Of a stretch of DNA of 14,615 nucleotides, positions 1-8,376 are shown in pieces. The position numbers and the translations under genes were made by a program. The notes beneath the pieces were generated by a model. The model made no database searches. It was not told the DNA's origin and saw only the letters and a list, made by a program, of their open reading frames with translations. Origin of the DNA: Propionibacteriaceae bacterium UBA5174 (GTDB lineage: Bacteria; Actinomycetota; Actinomycetes; Propionibacteriales; Propionibacteriaceae). The first letter of the stretch is position 1, and every line of letters begins with the position of its first letter. Location: the NCBI GenBank assembly GCA_002413345.1, contig DHWU01000032.1, positions 1 through 14,615 on the forward strand, given 5' to 3'.

Positions 1-2185
<2,185 letters not shown>

Positions 2186-2188
2186 GAT

Positions 2189-2195
2189 CCTCCTT
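2189..2195 (-). promoter_or_regulatory. Strong Shine-Dalgarno of hppA with short spacing
   Basis: AAGGAGG on the minus strand lies only three bases (ATC) before the ATG at 2185. It is the strongest ribosome binding site in the window and fixes the hppA start, although the usual spacer is about 5-9 bases. It contrasts with the several genes here that have no Shine-Dalgarno at all. Confidence 0.7.
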
Positions 2196-2255
2196 GCACG
2201 GTGGGGCGCTTGTGGCGCACGGCGCCGGACATCCATTTGGCCGACGGCAAATCGG

Positions 2256-2261
2256 ATTCTA
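2256..2261 (-). promoter_or_regulatory. Candidate -10 box for hppA
   Basis: TAGAAT on the minus strand, about 70 bases before the hppA ATG, fits an actinobacterial TANNNT -10 element and would give a leader of roughly 65 bases. No convincing -35 is seen at the expected distance, so this is a weak call from one short motif. Confidence 0.3.
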
Positions 2262-2541
2262 GGGGATTAACGGGAGGTTACAGAAATACCACCATTTGTG
2301 CGCCCATTGGAATGTATTAATGTCCTAGCAATGTGGGCTCACTCCACTGCGTTGTGGAAGGCCTCGATGAAGAGGCTACTCAGAGCAAGTTCGGTAGTCG
2401 CGCCCAGGGCGACAAAGTGCTTAGGCAAACGTCAGGCGGAGTGACCTGGAGGCACCCGGGAAGCTGGTTGATCAAATGCGGTGCCGCCCTTGGAATTGTA
2501 ATTTGGCCACTGGTAAATCGTTATTCCACATCAAATGAACC

Positions 2542-2556
2542 AAACTCGCGCAGTTT
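2542..2556. repeat. Short inverted repeat AAACT-n5-AGTTT
   Basis: AAACT and AGTTT form a perfect 5-base inverted repeat around the loop CGCGC, inside the AT-rich part of the hppA/fadD spacer. It could be a regulator site or chance; arms this short are weak evidence. Confidence 0.3.
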
Positions 2557-2676
2557 AATATTGCCCTCATAATCGATTATTGTCGAGCCAGAGCTGCCAG
2601 CACCGGCCTCCCACCCTCGGCGATCTCCTTGACCCAACTCTCGTCGCGTCCTGGTGCGCAAAGACCTCCTCGCGGC

Positions 2677-2682
2677 TAGGGT
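2677..2682 (+). promoter_or_regulatory. Candidate -10 box giving a leaderless fadD transcript
   Basis: TAGGGT ends six bases before the GTG at 2689, so transcription would start at or next to the start codon. There is no Shine-Dalgarno sequence before the GTG. The first three bases of the box are also an in-frame TAG stop, so no earlier start for the gene is possible in this frame. No -35 match is evident. Confidence 0.5.
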
Positions 2683-2688
2683 CTCAGC

Positions 2689-4368
2689 GTGGACGCACCC
2701 TGGGTCAAGCACTACCAGCCGGGAGTCCCGGCACAGATCGAACTTCCCACCGAGTCACTCGTGGCTCTCTATGAAAGATCCGTCGCTGAAGCCGGTGACT
2801 GCATCGCCACTGAGTTCTTCGGCCGCACCACCACCTACACCGAGTTTGGTGACCAGATCACGCGAGCCGCCGAAGGATTGCGCCGACTTGGAGTTCGCGC
2901 TGGCGACCGGGTCGCGTTAGTTCTACCGAACTGCCCCCAGCACGTGGTGGCCTTCTATGCCGTGCTGCGGCTCGGCGCGATCGTGGTCGAACACAATCCG
3001 CTGTATACCGAGCGCGAACTCCGCCACATCTTCGAAGACCACGCTGCCCGAGTAGCGATCTGCTGGGACGTTGCTGTGGCCAAGTTGCAGGCGATGCCTG
3101 ACGATGTGACGGTTTCGCAGATCGTTTCGGTCAATTTGGTGAAGGCCTTTCCCAGGGTGAAGCAAATCGCCTTGGCCCTGCCCGTTCCGGCCCTCCGTAA
3201 GACGCGCGCCAAACTGACCGCTGCAGTAAACGGCACCCTGACCTGGGAGCAGCTGCTTTCCGCACCCCCACTGGACCCCGAGCATCCGAAACCCACCGTC
3301 GATGACCTGGCGGTAATCCAATACACCTCCGGCACCACCGGCCAGCCCAAGGGTGCAATGCTCACCCACCTGAATCTGTTCGCCAACGCCCGCCAAGGCG
3401 AGGCGTGGATGCACGGTGCGGAATACCGCAAGGAAAACTTCTACGCGATCCTGCCGATGTTTCACGCCTTCGGCATGACCCTCTTCCTCACCTACGGAAT
3501 CCTCAAGCAAGCCCGCCTGGTGATCTTTCCGTCCTTCGACGTGGACCTGGTGCTGGATGCTGCAAAGAAGACTCCGCCGACGGTCTACTGTGCCGTCCCG
3601 CCGATTTATCAGCGCACGGCTGAGCGCGCCATTGAGCGCGGAATCAGCCTGCGCAGCGCCAAGTACTGCATCTCAGGGGCAATGAACCTGCCCACTCCGG
3701 TTGTGGAATTGTGGGAGAGCGTCTCCGGCGGGCTACTCGTTGAAGGCTACGGAATGACCGAGGCCTCCCCGGTGTGCCTGGGTAACCCCTTCCACCCCAC
3801 TCGGCGTCCCGCCACCATCGGGATTCCATTCCCTAGCACCTTGATGAAGGTGGTCGAGTTGGAAGACCCGACCAAGGAAGTGGCCACCGGTGAGCGCGGC
3901 GAACTGCTGGTCAAAGGCCCCCAGGTGTTCGGCGGCTATTGGAACAACGAGCCCGAAACCACCAAGACTCTGCTGCCCGGTGGGTGGTTGCGAACCGGGG
4001 ACGTGGTCACCGTGGACGCCGACGGATTCACCACCATTGTGGATCGAGTCAAGGAACTGATCATCACTGGCGGCTTCAATGTTTCCCCCTCGGAGGTGGA
4101 AGCAGTTCTGCACACCCATCCCAACATCATCGAGGCAGCTGTAGTCGGCGTCCCGGCGACTACCGGCGGGGAATCAGTTGCGGCCGCAGTGATGATGCGT
4201 CCTGGCATCGAACTGGACGAGACCGAAATGCGAGCTTGGTGCAAAGAGCGGTTGGCCGCCTACAAGGTGCCTCGCCAGATCATCGCCGTGACCGAACTAC
4301 CCCGCTCGATTCTGGGCAAGGTGATTCGCAAAGAGGTTCGCGAACAGTTCATCAGCCCGACAAGCTAA
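2689..4368 (+). CDS. fadD: Long-chain acyl-CoA synthetase (AMP-binding, FadD type)
   Basis: This 559-residue enzyme activates fatty acids with ATP and CoA, giving acyl-CoA, AMP and pyrophosphate. It belongs to the adenylate-forming (ANL) superfamily. The ATP/AMP signature YTSGTTGQPKG is at 212-222, YGMTE at 354-358, GWLRTGD at 432-438 with D438 for ribose binding, the hinge and A8 region DRVKELIITGGFN at 452-464, and the C-terminal catalytic lysine at K544 in ILGKVIRKE. Length is normal for FadD. The N-terminus (APWVKHY, then GVPAQI) matches the usual start of actinobacterial FadD proteins, which supports the GTG at 2689. The gene stands alone, with hppA divergent upstream and the MFS gene convergent 31 bases downstream. 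Exact chain-length preference cannot be read from sequence; a medium-chain or specialised acid substrate remains possible. Confidence 0.93.
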   Translation: MDAPWVKHYQPGVPAQIELPTESLVALYERSVAEAGDCIATEFFGRTTTYTEFGDQITRAAEGLRRLGVRAGDRVALVLPNCPQHVVAFYAVLRLGAIVVEHNPLYTERELRHIFEDHAARVAICWDVAVAKLQAMPDDVTVSQIVSVNLVKAFPRVKQIALALPVPALRKTRAKLTAAVNGTLTWEQLLSAPPLDPEHPKPTVDDLAVIQYTSGTTGQPKGAMLTHLNLFANARQGEAWMHGAEYRKENFYAILPMFHAFGMTLFLTYGILKQARLVIFPSFDVDLVLDAAKKTPPTVYCAVPPIYQRTAERAIERGISLRSAKYCISGAMNLPTPVVELWESVSGGLLVEGYGMTEASPVCLGNPFHPTRRPATIGIPFPSTLMKVVELEDPTKEVATGERGELLVKGPQVFGGYWNNEPETTKTLLPGGWLRTGDVVTVDADGFTTIVDRVKELIITGGFNVSPSEVEAVLHTHPNIIEAAVVGVPATTGGESVAAAVMMRPGIELDETEMRAWCKERLAAYKVPRQIIAVTELPRSILGKVIRKEVREQFISPTS

Positions 4369-4399
4369 TCCCCGAAGTGATCTTGCTGCTGCGATCGGC

Positions 4400-5683
4400 T
4401 CAACGAACATCCTCAGGCAGGGCCACATAGGCCTGATCTCTCGCAATTCGCCAGGGCCATTCCCAGCCGCGACGGCGGAGCAGGTAGACCATTGCCACCA
4501 CCACTGCGATGGCGCAGGCAACGCCACCGACTGCCAGCGTCCAGCGCGGCCCCCAGGCGTCCCCAATCCAACCCATCAGTGGTGAGCCAATCGGCGTCCC
4601 ACCGAGAAAGATCGCCATATATAGAGCCATCACCCGGCCTCGCATCGCTGGATCTGTGGCCAACTGCACGCTGGCATTCGCCGCAGCGAGGGTGGTCAGC
4701 GAAGTAAGTCCGGCGAAGAACAACAGCACCAGATAGGTGTAGAAGTTCGGCGCCAGCGCCAACGCCACCAGCGACAGGGAAAAGGCGGCGGCAGCACTGA
4801 CGATCAGCCGCATCGGCACCCGGGTGCGTCCGGCCGCCACCAAACCCGCGATCAGCGAACCGATTGCGGCCACCGAGCTCATGTAACCGAATTCCTGAGC
4901 CCCAACGCCAAATACCGACGTTGCCATCAGCGCGTTGGCGATCTGGAAATTCATCCCAAAGGTGCCGATCATGAACACCAGGAACATCACCAACATGATG
5001 TCTGGACGGCGACGGACGTAGCGCAACCCGTCCCGCACCCCGCCGGAGCTTCGGCCACCCGGCGCAGAGGTCAGCTCGGCCGGATTCATCGCCACCAAGG
5101 CCAGCAGCACGGCGAAGAAGCTCGCGGCGTTCAACGCCAAGGATGGGCCCACTCCCCAGGCGGCGATACTGAGCCCAGCCACCGCCGGCCCGATCAGCCG
5201 AGCGCCGTGGAAGCTGGAGATATTTAGCCCCACCGAATTGCCGATCAGCCGCGCTGGCACCATCTCGGGAGCGAAGGCCTGCCGAGCGGGAGTATCAAAA
5301 GCCGCCGCAATTCCCTGAAGCAATGCGAGCGCGTAGACGTGCCAAAGACTTACCCAACCGCCCAGAACCAGCACTGCCAACAGCGTGGCGGTGAGCAGCA
5401 GCGCCGATTGAGTGAGCAGCAGCACCTTTCGCTTGGGGAATCGGTCAGCCAGCGAGCCCCCCCAAGGCGATAACACTGCGGTCGGCAAGAACTGAAGTCC
5501 AGTCACGATCCCCAGCGCGATCGCGGAGTTGTTGGTGAGAATGGTGAGCACCAGCCAGTCCTGGGCGATCCGGGCCATCCAAGTGCCAATATTCGAAATG
5601 AAGCCGCCGACCCAGAACAGTCGGTAGTTTCGCACGGCTAGCGAGGAGAACAGCGGCACCCGTTCTGCGGTTACTGTGCTCAA
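4400..5683 (-). CDS. MFS exporter, EntS/MFS_3-like drug or metabolite efflux
   Basis: This 427-residue membrane protein has about 12 hydrophobic segments and is probably a proton-driven exporter of the major facilitator superfamily. The MFS motif A (GGSLADRFPKRK) is at 75-86, after the second helix. The N-terminal stretch with NYRLFW and GTWMARIAQDWLVL is typical of the EntS-like MFS_3 group, which is common in actinobacteria and often annotated as drug or siderophore efflux. The start is TTG at 5683, forming a 4-base TTGA overlap with the stop of the marR gene. AGGTG eight bases upstream serves as ribosome binding site. A GTG eight codons further in is the alternative start. Overlap and co-orientation with marR indicate one operon under MarR control. 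The substrate is unknown. Confidence 0.88.
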   Translation of the reverse strand: MSTVTAERVPLFSSLAVRNYRLFWVGGFISNIGTWMARIAQDWLVLTILTNNSAIALGIVTGLQFLPTAVLSPWGGSLADRFPKRKVLLLTQSALLLTATLLAVLVLGGWVSLWHVYALALLQGIAAAFDTPARQAFAPEMVPARLIGNSVGLNISSFHGARLIGPAVAGLSIAAWGVGPSLALNAASFFAVLLALVAMNPAELTSAPGGRSSGGVRDGLRYVRRRPDIMLVMFLVFMIGTFGMNFQIANALMATSVFGVGAQEFGYMSSVAAIGSLIAGLVAAGRTRVPMRLIVSAAAAFSLSLVALALAPNFYTYLVLLFFAGLTSLTTLAAANASVQLATDPAMRGRVMALYMAIFLGGTPIGSPLMGWIGDAWGPRWTLAVGGVACAIAVVVAMVYLLRRRGWEWPWRIARDQAYVALPEDVR

Positions 5684-6102
5684 TTCTCTAGCACCTGATT
5701 CAACAGATCGGTTGCTTGGCGCAGGACCGCACGTTCTTCCTTGCTGAGGCCCTGCAAGAGACCGGCCATCCAGTCGTTCCGGACCTGCCCCACCTCCCTG
5801 AGCACGGTCTCGCCAGCAGGAGTCAAAGTGAGCACTTTGCAGCGTCCGTCATCGGGGTGATCGGCTCGGGCCACTAGGCCTTTCTCGACCAGACAGTTGA
5901 CGGTCTTGGTCATGCTAGGTGCACTCACCCGCTCGGCCTCAGCCAGTTCGCCAGGAGTCAGAGTCTTGTGTTGCAGGTTCCACAGCGCACTCACCTGGTG
6001 TGGTGGAAGCTCGGCGGTCGCTTCGAACCGGACGCGACGACTGACCCGCTGACAGGCGTGGCGCAGGTCGTTGGCTAGGGAGGTCAGTGACGCATTACTC
6101 AT
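5680..6102 (-). CDS. MarR-family transcriptional regulator
   Basis: This 140-residue protein has the winged helix-turn-helix layout of MarR repressors. The recognition helix region is about 59-75 (VSAPSMTKTVNCLVEKGL), the wing is about 81-97 with the conserved D85-G86-R87, and helices at both ends would form the dimer interface. MarR proteins bind palindromes as dimers and usually release DNA when a small phenolic or toxic ligand binds. The gene is first in a two-gene operon with the MFS exporter, overlapping by four bases, which is the classic arrangement of an autoregulated efflux system. A palindromic candidate operator lies directly before its ATG. Cysteines at 17, 70 and 88 leave thiol-based sensing possible, but nothing proves it. 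Ligand unknown. Confidence 0.92.
   Translation of the reverse strand: MSNASLTSLANDLRHACQRVSRRVRFEATAELPPHQVSALWNLQHKTLTPGELAEAERVSAPSMTKTVNCLVEKGLVARADHPDDGRCKVLTLTPAGETVLREVGQVRNDWMAGLLQGLSKEERAVLRQATDLLNQVLEN
5692..5696 (-). promoter_or_regulatory. Shine-Dalgarno supporting the TTG start of the MFS gene
   Basis: AGGTG on the minus strand lies eight bases before TTG at 5683, inside the end of the marR gene. It supports the TTG that overlaps the marR stop over the internal GTG at 5659, and points to translational coupling. Confidence 0.5.
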
Positions 6103-6104
6103 GA

Positions 6105-6136
6105 TAGTTAGCTTAACTCATTAGTCTGGCTAACTA
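6105..6136. promoter_or_regulatory. Palindromic candidate operator of the marR-MFS operon
   Basis: TAGTTAGC (6105-6112) and GCTAACTA (6129-6136) are a perfect 8-base inverted repeat with a 16-base gap. Nested in it are AGTTA-n3-TAACT (6106-6118) and TTAG-n5-CTAA (6121-6133), so the stretch holds four related half-sites. It starts two bases upstream of the marR ATG and covers the candidate marR -10 box. A MarR dimer, or two dimers, bound here would block marR transcription. It may also affect the divergent gene at 6206. Confidence 0.55.
6110..6115 (-). promoter_or_regulatory. Candidate -10 box of marR, leaderless
   Basis: TAAGCT on the minus strand ends seven bases before the ATG at 6102, with no Shine-Dalgarno between. 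This fits a transcript that begins at or beside the start codon. The box lies within the palindrome, as expected for autorepression. No clear -35. Confidence 0.4.
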
Positions 6137-6191
6137 TTCCCGTGGCCATCCCACGGCTGTCCGGTTCAATCGAGCGCTTCGCTGGTAGATC

Positions 6192-6197
6192 TAGACT
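6192..6197 (+). promoter_or_regulatory. Candidate -10 box of the unknown gene at 6206
   Basis: TAGACT ends eight bases before the ATG at 6206, with no Shine-Dalgarno in the gap, so a leaderless or nearly leaderless transcript is likely. It overlaps the palindrome TAGATCTA at 6186-6193. Confidence 0.35.
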
Positions 6198-6205
6198 TGC
6201 TTCTC

Positions 6206-6796
6206 ATGGGGCGATCAGGAAAGAAGGCAACCGGTTCCGGGTCTCTCTTCACCCAGCCACTACGTGCCCGCAGGCTGATCGTCCGAGATGTTCCCGCCCA
6301 TGCCATCGAACTGGCGATGGCAGTGCTAGCCGGGCAAGGATTCGAGCGATCGACCCTGGATCTCAACTCGCCGCTGGCGGCAACCAACTCTGCTTGGCAA
6401 GCTGAGATGCTTGAAATTGGCAACAACCTTCGCTCTGGGGTTCGCGGCTGTGGGTATTCCTGTTTGACCGTGATCTTTCCGCTGATCGAGTTCTTACCGG
6501 TGCGGCTACGCGGCATTGCCCACACTGAAGTGGTCGTGGCCGCGCGCACCCAGGCCGACGGCACCTGCGAACTCGTGATTTCGCCGGACATGCCGTTTTC
6601 GCTGATCAGTGATCCCGATGAAGACCGCAGTTCGAGCATGGCTGGCGCCCGGGTGAATGCCGCAGTGGCTCAATTAGCTCACAGCTACCAGGTAGTCGGC
6701 GGCCTGTACAGCCTAAGCAAGCCGATGTATGTGATAGACGATCCGGAGTGCCCGGCCTTCCCAAAACGACTGCGGCAGCTTCGCCACCAGGGCTGA
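6206..6796 (+). CDS. Uncharacterised 196-residue protein
   Basis: I do not recognise this protein. It has no signal peptide, no membrane helix and no enzyme motif I can name. A short basic N-terminus (GRSGKK, then RARRLIVRDV) is followed by an alternating hydrophobic and charged pattern that suggests a mixed alpha/beta cytoplasmic domain. An acidic patch with SDPDEDRSSS lies near 137-146, and a basic tail (PKRLRQLRHQG) ends the chain. The codon bias resembles that of the neighbours and the frame is uninterrupted, so I take it as real. I prefer ATG at 6206 over TTG at 6197 because the latter overlaps the candidate -10 box. It is divergent from marR across about 103 bases and converges on cca with a 13-base gap, so it is probably a single-gene transcript. 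Confidence 0.75.
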   Translation: MGRSGKKATGSGSLFTQPLRARRLIVRDVPAHAIELAMAVLAGQGFERSTLDLNSPLAATNSAWQAEMLEIGNNLRSGVRGCGYSCLTVIFPLIEFLPVRLRGIAHTEVVVAARTQADGTCELVISPDMPFSLISDPDEDRSSSMAGARVNAAVAQLAHSYQVVGGLYSLSKPMYVIDDPECPAFPKRLRQLRHQG

Positions 6797-6809
6797 CTAC
6801 CGACCTCGT

Positions 6810-8261
6810 TCAACCATTTGCCTGCCGGGTCTGCCACCAGTTCAACAACGCCTGTTTGGCTTGTTCCTGACTCATGGGACCATCTTCAAGGCGACGTTCC
6901 AGCAGAAACTTGTAAGCCGCACCAACCTCGCGGCCCTCACCAATGCCGAGCACTTCCATGATCTGAGTGCCGTCCAGATCTGGGCGGATGGCTGCCAATT
7001 CCTCTCGCTGCCCCAGCTCATCAATCCGCCATTCGAGCTCCTCGTAGGCCCGGCGCAACCGCTCCGCCTTTCGGGAATTCCGGGTCGTACAGTCGGCCCG
7101 AGTGAGGATGTGCAGATGCTCCAACTCCTCGCCGGCATCGCGGACGTAGCGGCGCACCGCTGAGTCGGTCCACTGCCCTTCGCCATAGCCGTGGAAGCGC
7201 AGATGCAACTCCACCAGCTCGGCCACCGCCTTGATCTGCTCATTGGAATAGTGCAGTGCCTGCATCCGCTTGCGAGTCATCTTTGCGCCGACCACGTCGT
7301 GGTGGTGAAAAGAAACCTTGCCGCCAGGCTCAAAACGACGCGTCCGTGGCTTGCCAATGTCGTGAAACAACGCAGCCAGCCGATTGATCAGATCGGGTTT
7401 GTGACCACGGGCTCGCTCCAACTCGATGGCCTGTTCGATCACGGTCAAGGTGTGCTGATAAACGTCCTTGTGGTGGTTGTGCTCGTCGCGCTCCATCTGC
7501 AAAGCCGGCAGCTCCGGCAAGATGATGTCGGCCAGGCCCGTATCGACCAATAGGTCTAGGCCGGGACGCGGATTGTCGGTGAGCAACAGCTTGGTGAGCT
7601 CGTCGCGTACTCGCTCGGCCGAGATGATCTTGATTCGCTCGGCGTCAGCCTTCATCGCCTCGACCATTTCTGGAACCGGACGCAAACCCAGCTGTGAAGC
7701 GAACCGCGCTGCCCGTAGCATCCGCAGCGGATCATCAGAAAAGGAGATCTCTGGCGCGGACGGGGTGCGCAACACCATCGCGTCCAGATCGGCGAGTCCA
7801 CCGAAGGGATCCAGGAGTTCGCCGGTGGTCACGTTCAATGCCATCGCATTCACCGTGAAGTCGCGGCGAACCAAGTCACCGCCGAGGTGGTCCCCGAACT
7901 GCACTACCGGCTTTCGGGACGACTCGTCATAGGCGTCGGCGCGGAAGGTGGTGATCTCCACCAGCTGCTCCGAGCCATCGGCTTCGGTGATCCGGCAGGC
8001 AATGGTGCCAAACGCACGGCCGACGTCCCACACGGCGTTGGTCACTTTTCGAACCAAACGCTCGATTTCGTCAGGACGAGCCGAGGTGGTGTAGTCCAAG
8101 TCAATGCTGGGCCGGTCCAAGATGGCGTCTCGAACCGAGCCGCCAACCAGGTAGAGCTCGTGCCCGGCCTGGCCGAAGGCTGCCACCAGCGAATCCAACT
8201 TGGGTCCGGCTGAGCCGGCAGCATCCAAGGCTGCCCGCTGGATCTTGGTCAGGTTCGGCAC
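6810..8261 (-). CDS. cca: CCA-adding tRNA nucleotidyltransferase with HD domain
   Basis: This 483-residue cytoplasmic enzyme adds or repairs the 3'-terminal CCA of tRNAs. It is a class II nucleotidyltransferase. LVGGSVRD is at 38-45, the metal-binding DLD at 54-56, EITTFR at 102-107, and the RRDFTVNAMA motif at 132-141. The region around 170-240 fits the neck domain. An HD domain follows, with HDIGK at 300-304, matching the HD-containing form usual in actinobacteria (annotated PcnA or Cca; Rv3907c in M. tuberculosis). Poly(A) polymerase is the related alternative, but actinobacterial members of this arrangement are taken as CCA-adding. The start is GTG at 8261, after a TAGAGT box and without a Shine-Dalgarno. 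The divergent DUF6049-like gene is its conserved neighbour. Confidence 0.93.
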   Translation of the reverse strand: MPNLTKIQRAALDAAGSAGPKLDSLVAAFGQAGHELYLVGGSVRDAILDRPSIDLDYTTSARPDEIERLVRKVTNAVWDVGRAFGTIACRITEADGSEQLVEITTFRADAYDESSRKPVVQFGDHLGGDLVRRDFTVNAMALNVTTGELLDPFGGLADLDAMVLRTPSAPEISFSDDPLRMLRAARFASQLGLRPVPEMVEAMKADAERIKIISAERVRDELTKLLLTDNPRPGLDLLVDTGLADIILPELPALQMERDEHNHHKDVYQHTLTVIEQAIELERARGHKPDLINRLAALFHDIGKPRTRRFEPGGKVSFHHHDVVGAKMTRKRMQALHYSNEQIKAVAELVELHLRFHGYGEGQWTDSAVRRYVRDAGEELEHLHILTRADCTTRNSRKAERLRRAYEELEWRIDELGQREELAAIRPDLDGTQIMEVLGIGEGREVGAAYKFLLERRLEDGPMSQEQAKQALLNWWQTRQANG

Positions 8262-8269
8262 AGCCGCAC

Positions 8270-8275
8270 ACTCTA
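8270..8275 (-). promoter_or_regulatory. Candidate -10 box of cca
   Basis: TAGAGT on the minus strand ends eight bases before the GTG at 8261. No Shine-Dalgarno lies between, so the cca mRNA may be leaderless or have one or two leader bases. It shares the 115-base divergent spacer with the promoter at 8365. Confidence 0.4.
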
Positions 8276-8364
8276 CCGGGCTGGTGGCTCAAGCTCGCTG
8301 TGACCGCAGCGACGTTTGAATGATCAGCTGCGCGGGTGAAACCAGACGCCTGCGCCCCAACCCG

Positions 8365-8370
8365 TACGAT
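8365..8370 (+). promoter_or_regulatory. -10 box of the DUF6049-murJ operon, leaderless start
   Basis: TACGAT is followed by exactly six bases and then GTG at 8377. No Shine-Dalgarno is present, so transcription and translation probably begin at the same base. This supports the GTG over the ATG at 8320, which lies upstream of the promoter. Confidence 0.6.
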
Positions 8371-8376
8371 GGGACA

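Larger units (their letters stand above)
2186..2688. other. Divergent intergenic region between hppA and fadD
   Basis: These 503 bases between two divergent genes hold no ORF I would accept. Possible reading frames of 79 residues (2333-2572, plus) and 63 residues (2521-2712, minus) resemble nothing I know and lack good ribosome binding sites. Base composition is uneven: about 2496-2585 is clearly richer in A and T than the genes. It should contain the hppA promoter (candidate -10 at 2256-2261) and the fadD promoter (candidate -10 at 2677-2682). On the plus strand, TTGTGC at 2296-2301, a 16-base gap and TAATGT at 2318-2323 make a weak second promoter candidate. A short inverted repeat sits at 2542-2556. 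Confidence 0.6.

Noticed and set aside
2333..2572. Plus-strand frame of 79 residues in the hppA/fadD spacer
   Set aside because: No ribosome binding site, no recognisable domain, and it spans the AT-rich patch; not enough to call a gene.
2521..2712. Minus-strand frame of 63 residues ending TIIDYEGN...FDVE
   Set aside because: The tail looks slightly protein-like, but the start overlaps the fadD coding sequence and the Arg-rich middle reads like noise. A gene remnant cannot be excluded.
2923..3510. Minus-strand frame of 195 residues
   Set aside because: Lies wholly inside fadD on the opposite strand; fadD shows all its family motifs.
6797..6809. Terminator between the unknown gene and cca
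   Set aside because: The 13-base gap has no hairpin or T-run that I can see.
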